Assembly (NCBI RefSeq): GCF_910592395.1
Contig: NC_088310.1
Location: forward strand, 15,075,501-15,139,500
DNA: 64,000 nucleotides
Source of the DNA: Lineus longissimus
Lineage: Eukaryota; Nemertea; Pilidiophora; Heteronemertea; Lineidae
Reading direction: 5' to 3'
The notes beneath the pieces were generated by a model. It was not told where the DNA came from and searched no databases. It worked only from the letters and a program-made list of their open reading frames with translations. Position 1 is the first letter of the stretch. Every line of letters starts with the position of its first letter. This document shows positions 58,622 through 64,000 of the stretch, in pieces. A program made the translations under genes and the position numbers.

Positions 58622-58729
58622 GATTTTGAACTTGAGCTGATGCATGAAAGAAAACGTCGAGAGGCTGAGGAGGAGATCCAGAGTGGATGGGCAGCAGTGG
58701 AGATTGATGATCGGCCAGTCAATATACAG
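58622..58729 (+). CDS. SART1: SART1 internal exon (fourth in window)
   Basis: 108 nt, phase 0 both sides. Acceptor TTTTCATTCAG, donor GTAGAG. It encodes DFELELMHERKRREAEEEIQ and SGWAAVEIDDRPVNIQ. It follows [14 protein letters not shown] directly, as SART1 has GLAGNREEQEELMDFERDEE..., ending in a GWS.V..D segment; here GWAAVEID. The next exon should encode the start of the C-terminal region and was not found in 58730-64000. Confidence 0.92.
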
Positions 58730-58949
58730 GTAGAGTTCAGTGGTGATTTTTAACCTAGATTTTTTCGGATGTGTTGATTTTTATGTTATCATTGAGGACG
58801 TACTAAATTCTTCAGGCATGCCACTTTCCGGATTATATAGATTTTTCAAGGCCTGAAATATAGGTCCTGTATTTTATACAGTTCTGCAATGGAATGTGTG
58901 CATGGGAAATTCTGCATGGAAGGAGTTATAGCAGTCAATTTATTTGTGT

Positions 58950-59690
58950 TAGGCCACCATGTTGAGCTTATGTCATAATGTCTTGTCCGGTGTCTGTCGT
59001 CTGTCCATGCGTCTGTCGTCCATCTCTCTTTCGTCAACAATGGTGGCACGTTTGCTCACTATTGAGTCTAGAAAATTGTCTTCTGTCAACATGACTTGAC
59101 ACACAAAAAATAATTGCCATTTGACCTTCTTTCTGGGCTGCACGTCCCATCTTTGAAAACCTTATTTTGTTAATATCTTACGAACGCTGATAGTTACAAC
59201 CATGACACTTTTACTGTCAATAGTTCTGATGAGTTTGCATGACATAATTTTTGACCCGTTTTTAGATTTGGCCTACTTTGAAGGTCAAAGAGGTCAGACT
59301 CTAAAATTTCAGCGAAGGTGGCACGTTCCGTCGTTATTTGTCCTAGACTCAGCAAATTTGATATGTAGACACCTATTGGGCATCTGTACACATTAACAAA
59401 AACTTAAGTCGTGTAGGTCAGGTCTTTAAACCAAATGACGGTCATACATCAAGAAACCTGCACTGTGTGATCTTCAAATGTACATCATTGATTTATATGA
59501 TCAAGCTTAACGTAGTGCTTATAACATTTTGACCGTGACCTAGTTTTCAAGGTCAGCAGGGTCCAGCTCTAAAAGTGTCATTGATAGTGCCAAATTTTGT
59601 CATATCTAAAAGTCAATTAAACCTGCATATTTAATTCATCTACCACTAAATCATATCTAGGCAAGCAAAATGTCTCCAGGACATTTCATT
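58950..59690 (+). mobile_element. dispersed repeat family D
   Basis: It has a GTCTGTCGTC-rich start (58985-59030), GTGGCACGTTTGCTCACTAT, AAGGTCAAAGAGGTCA (59280), TTGATATGTAGACACCTATT and TTGACCGTGACCTAGTTTTC, AAGGTCA. It ends AATGTCTCCAGGACATTTCA at about 59670-59690, a terminal hairpin like that of the minus-strand copy at 18965. The next element begins with no gap. Confidence 0.65.
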
Positions 59691-60598
59691 TTTAGCTCAC
59701 CTCTTAGCAGAGGTGAGCTTATCCCATACCGTGGCGTCCGTCGTCCGTCGTCGTCGTCGTCCGTCGTCCGTTAGCAGGGCACGTTTCGTAACTGTTAGAG
59801 CTATTGAGTTGAAACTTAGTACACATGTACCCTTATGTAATGACACCTTGGAGACCAAGTTTCGGTCCGATTCGTTTCATGGTTTGGCCACCAGGGGGCC
59901 AAACGTTAAAAGTGAACATATGCAATATCTCCCTTAATAGTAGTCGGGAAATTTTGAAAAAAATATGGTAGGTACTTCTAGCAAAGGTGCATCATATATC
60001 CTCCGGGTTTTTGATTTGACCTCCTTTTCAAGGTCACAGAGGTCAAAGTTTGCTGATTCACTGAACAGTAGCATGTTTCCTATCTATTTTAGCTAGAAGG
60101 TTTTAAACCAGTGTGGACATGTATCTGGGAATTCTCTATTCCACCCCTAAAATTTCGGCCGTTCGGACGTCAAATATGGCCGCCAGGCAGCCATCTTGAA
60201 AAATAAACACAGTACTATTACTCCGAAACTAATGATCGGATTGCAACCAAATTTGATCTGGATGTATATCTATGTACTCTCTACTAAATCCTTGATTTTT
60301 TATCAAATGTGATAGCCAATATGGGTGCCAGGTGGGCATCTTGAAAAATTCTTAGTTTGGCCACCCGGGGGCCAAATTTAATGTCCAAAGTTAAAATGTT
60401 TGATTGCTCGTTTAATAGTGGTCTGATTTTCATAACATTTTTATGGTAGGTACTCCTAGCAAGGATACATTTCATAAATGTGGGTTTTTGATTTGACCTA
60501 CTTCTCAAGGTCACAGAGGTCAAAGTTTTCCTATGGCACCGCCATTTTACAATGACGGCACGTTAGAGGTGAGCACAATGGCCCTGGCCATTTCATTA
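59690..60598 (+). mobile_element. dispersed 300-bp-monomer repeat, chimeric copy N3
   Basis: 59690-60048 is nearly identical to the 5' part of N1/N2, including the hairpin start, (CGT)n, CCACCAGGGGGCC (59889) and AGGTCACAGAGGTCA (60031). It then switches to a different body with CAAATATGGCCGCCAGGCAG (shared with about 19997), GGCCACCCGGGGGCCAA (60358) and another AGGTCACAGAGGTCA (60508). It ends GAGGTGAGCACAATGGCCCT, GGCCATTTCATT (60567-60597). Confidence 0.75.
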
Positions 60599-61110
60599 GA
60601 AAATATGGATAGAAGGAAGATCTATCTCCTTACCTAATAGAAATCCATGTGGAAATCAGGAAATCAAGTATTTCGTATTGACTTCACCCATATGGTAAAT
60701 GGGGTTTTAAGTTCTCAAAAAGCTCTTAACAAAGAGGGTTTCTGTCGATAGATACCATGGAGCTGCAGGGGGAACCCTATTACAGACCCTATCCTCCGCA
60801 TGTTCATCAGGTCATATCTTGCTAACTGATCTGCTGCAAATGTACATCATTGATTTATATAATCAAGCTTAACATAGTGCTTATAACATTTTGACCTTGA
60901 CCTAGCTTCCAAGGTCAGAATGGTCAAACTCTAAAATTTCACTGAAGATGGTATGTTTTACCACTATTTGTCACAGATTCTTTAAATTTCATACGTAGAC
61001 ACGTATTGGGCATCTGTACAAGTTGACTCAATTTAGGTCAATTTTGACCTAATTTTACCTTGTTATCAAGTTCACAAAGGTCAAACTCTAAAAGACTTTA
61101 ACCACAGTGG
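60599..61110 (+). repeat. family D fragment
   Basis: 60835-61110 (TGTACATCATTGATTTATAT, TTGACCTTGACCTAG, ACACGTATTGGGCATCTGTA) matches 59340-59560. 60599-60834 shows nothing. Confidence 0.6.
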
Positions 61111-61950
61111 TCAACATACACATTTACCCAATGCGTAGCTATGATCTTAGACCTTCCGATTTAATCAGGTGTACGCTAGGATTGTGATATCAATCAAGTT
61201 TCTGTAAATTTCTCGTTTGTTCTACATCTTTTGACTGTATTTTCCTGCCTATATTAGAGAGTGCATATCAGTGAAGACACTCCGATTGAACTGAATACAC
61301 TGCTTTTACATGCGCATGCTGCACTGTATCATCAATTGGCAATCAGGCATCTAGTTTATGAGGTATCACCCTCAGAATCTGAAGTAACAAACATTTGTAT
61401 GCAGGTATACTGATATCGGTGTACGATGATCTATGCAGAAAGCACGAAAGTGAACTCATGCATGAGTATCAACTGCCTCTTACAAAACAAAGTCAAATTT
61501 GTCTATCAATATTCTATCAAAAGATATTTAAATGCAAATATCATATCAAATGATGTTGTCGTGACTAAGTCGTCTGAGCGGTAAGAAGACTAGTCACTTT
61601 CAAACGAATCATAGATGAGGGTCTTGCTAAGACTTGGGCAGGAAACACTGTACTATCTTGTATTCATAACCAGAACAACTGTTCTCCATACAATATCTTT
61701 ATTCATAAACTCGTACTTCAAACTTCTATTTACAAACAGGTATTACATCATCATAATCATCACGCAACTCAGTTCTTATATTTTCAAGCTTGAAACTTCT
61801 GTCACAACTGTGACTTATGCACTATAAAGCTCAGACTCAACCTCAACAGGATACTCATTCTCTCAGAATATTCTATGTCCACAACATTGGCCTCTAAGGA
61901 AATGATGAGTGAACAAATGTGCACTCAAGTCCATCTCATACAAAGAGAGG
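61111..61950. other. intronic, no supported gene
   Basis: No coding signal. CGTGACTAAGTCGTCTGAGC (61560) with the inverted AGACTAGTCAC downstream is a short imperfect foldback. It could be the start of the LTR-like or satellite-like stretch that follows. Confidence 0.35.
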
Positions 61951-62205
61951 CAGCATTATAACATACAACTCTAAGCAGACAAAACCCGAGGTCAGTGCAG
62001 CGCTATTACATACACTTTCGCAGAGCGAAAGATGAGTTCAGCGCTATAACATAAACTCGGAAGAAAGGTTGAATGCAGCGCTATAACATACAATTCTAAA
62101 CAAACAAAACCCGAGGTTGAGGCAGCGCTATAACATACACTTTCCAGGAGCGATAGATGAGTTCAGCGCTGTAACATAAACTCTGAAGAGAGGTTGAGTG
62201 CACAG
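61951..62205. repeat. tandem repeat with six GCAGCGCTATAACATA-type units
   Basis: AGCGCTATAACATA or a close variant occurs near 61953, 62000, 62040, 62074, 62122 and 62165. A higher-order unit of about 122 bp (three motifs; GACAAAACCCGAGGT and TTTCGCAGAGCGAAAGATGA between them) is present about twice. Confidence 0.85.
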
Positions 62206-62860
62206 CTCCAGTTTTGCCACACTGAAGAATCTAGCTGAAATCCCCAGTTTATATACATGCCCAATAGCGTAAGAACGCAATAAAATTAATGGAAAAGGAG
62301 GTGAACATCCCAAGTAGTCCCAGACAAAAGTAAAGTCCCGTTATATAATTTATATTACTACATGATCACATATTCACCAAGGCCCAGACACATTATAATA
62401 GAACAATACAAACTTCCCCCCACTAACGAATGTGTGAAATCCCCAACCACCAAACAATATTGATGCTGGTCATTGATTATCGCCATCTGAAAAACAAAGG
62501 ATTATCTTAACGACCCAGGCCTGTCTGCTGCATCCTTAAAGGGACCATATGATACATAACTAAGCCTTCCATAATCCCCACAATGTAATCAACAACATTC
62601 TGTAGGGTGTCAGTGACGAGTTACTGAAATAATAGATTTTCGCTAAGGTTTCATCATCTATTAACTGCAGACGAAAAAAAACCCTGAGGTTGTCAAAATA
62701 TTGTCTGGAAATGAGTAGTGTAATAGCCAAACTTAACACGCACTGTCCGGAGGTATCGCAGCCGTATCCTTAGGACAGAATGCTTAAGGCATACGGAAGT
62801 TCTTTTGCGCAGGCCCAAAACGTTTTTTACCCTTAGGCCAAATATCGGCCTTCAGGGTAT
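62206..62860. other. intronic or 3' flank, no supported gene
   Basis: Nothing recognised. The sequence could belong to the same element as the tandem repeat before it. Confidence 0.35.
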
Positions 62861-63060
62861 TGTCGTCAGTGACAGCGTCCGTCCGTCTGTTTTTGCGTCC
62901 AGCTGTCCACAGGGGCACATTCCGTAACCGTAAGCCTTATCAACCTCAATTCAGCATGTAAACTAAGTATAACCAAAATGCTACCTGACACAAAAAAATG
63001 GTCATGATTTGACCTACTTTCTGCGACCGAGGGCCCGTGAACGATCTTAGCTTATCTCAG
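62861..63060 (+). repeat. fragment of a CGTCCGTC-start dispersed repeat
   Basis: CAGCGTCCGTCCGTCTG, GGCACATTCCGTAACCGTAA and ATTTGACCTACTTTCTGCGA follow the order seen at the start of the dispersed repeats, but strongly diverged. Confidence 0.5.
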
Positions 63061-64000
63061 GCAAGGAACATCAGATGTTTTTGAAGTATGCAGTATAGTA
63101 CAGATTATTTTTTCCAAATCAATTTCAAATAAAAAAAATTTCAGATTGTTCTCACTAGGGTGCGCTATCTGTTTTCGTAAGAATGTTTTAAACATTATTC
63201 TTCTCTAGTAGCATAAAATTGGTATGAAAATCGCCACAATTAGCAGTTTTGAGGTCGTACATTGTCGTATCAGCAATAGATAGTGAATACATCACTATTA
63301 CCATTGATACTACGCATGGGCCATCGGTCAATAAACAAGCATGGGTGGTGGACTCGGATATTTTAGTATAGAACTGTCTTGTCTTTCGAAGTTCGAAAGT
63401 AAGTAAAATAAAGGCGTAAACAGAAATACCGATAATATTATTTTTTATACATTCCATACACGTAACATGTGGAATGGGATGTTGAAATATTCTGTTTCTT
63501 TCAGATATTCTTGTGTTTTTCGCTATAGGAGTCCATGCTTAAATTTGTGGTAAGTGTCACCCGCGTTTTGGATCATTTGAATTCGACACTATGCTGTCTA
63601 AATCTGCTGATGATACTGCCAGGGCAGTCAAGTTAGTACAGCTAATCTTTGTGCCCATTTTGATGAGATAGTTCGATCTGGGAGACCGCAGAATGTGTGC
63701 ACTTTGTGATCAAACTTGAACTGAAAATCTGACATCGATTGAGCCCAAATTCCAACATAGCGGCCCCCATTGCTGAATAAAGCATGCCTTCATGGCCTGC
63801 TTGTCGACTTCAAAATTACTATACTACTCTCCATAAACAACGAGCAGAGTAGTGGTGTAACCAGTGGTAGTCATGTTGTTTTATAGCCTACGAAGTTTAA
63901 AGAAAGTTGTGCATTTTCCAATCTGAAACGTAGGTCGTGGCTTTCTATTTACAATTTACATACAATACATACTACAGACAGTACAATGCATATAACATGA
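63061..64000. other. no supported gene to the right edge
   Basis: AT-rich with short frames only. An 89-codon minus-strand frame (63188-63457) has no recognised motif. No further SART1 exon is seen. Confidence 0.45.

Overview
This window is animal nuclear DNA. It has long introns with GT/AG boundaries, AT-rich sequence, microsatellites and many decayed eukaryotic transposons, and no operons or prokaryotic features. The mix of piggyBac, PIF/Harbinger, hAT, a non-LTR retroelement, a hammerhead-ribozyme-bearing retroelement, and protein families I know mainly from marine invertebrates suggests a marine invertebrate. I cannot fix the phylum from sequence alone.

The one conserved host gene I can support is SART1 (Snu66), the U4/U6.U5 tri-snRNP splicing protein, on the + strand. 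Four internal exons (11970-12064, 31446-31576, 48538-48702, 58622-58729) join in frame with matching phases and consensus splice sites. The introns are about 19.4, 17.0 and 9.9 kb. The 5' exons and the C-terminal exons are not recognised here and presumably lie outside. Nearly everything else is intronic or flanking mobile DNA.

Layout: 0.2-0.7 kb piggyBac-like end; 3.0-3.3 kb tandem repeat; 4.3-7.7 kb a decayed spliced transposon-type gene (-), bounded by a perfect 36-bp-arm hairpin and split by a Harbinger element with a TAA target duplication; 7.8-8.1 kb tandem repeat; 9.5-11.2 kb possible piggyBac MITE holding a 1.1-kb repeat; 12.5-15.8 kb repeats, a MITE, a piggyBac remnant, a transposon-linked coding fragment and a hammerhead-like motif; 19-25.5 kb repeat, piggyBac pseudogene (-), hAT pseudogene (-); 26.8-36.6 kb repeats, long-TIR MITE and Harbinger remnant; 37.5-39.6 kb an uncharacterised transposon-type gene (+) broken by an inverted duplication; 40.6-43.2 kb a piggyBac deletion derivative and a coiled-coil coding remnant; 43.4-47.4 kb repeat arrays; 47.4-48.5 kb a 5'-truncated non-LTR element whose ATT tail ends about 40 bp before SART1 exon 3; 50-54.7 kb a nested stack (old repeat containing a ribozyme element containing a piggyBac, then a piggyBac containing a Harbinger); 55-64 kb MITE, repeats and the last exon.

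The most unusual signals are: (1) paired subterminal repeats in the piggyBac-like ends, whose sequences differ between elements but whose spacing is 42-43 bp in five of six; (2) hammerhead-ribozyme-like cores, with one insertion starting next to the predicted cleavage site; (3) a dispersed, internally repeated family (about 300-bp monomer) whose monomers commonly carry a CTCF-like core and a nuclear-receptor DR3 motif, and whose terminal hairpin shows compensatory changes; (4) three decayed transposon-type proteins of unknown superfamily.
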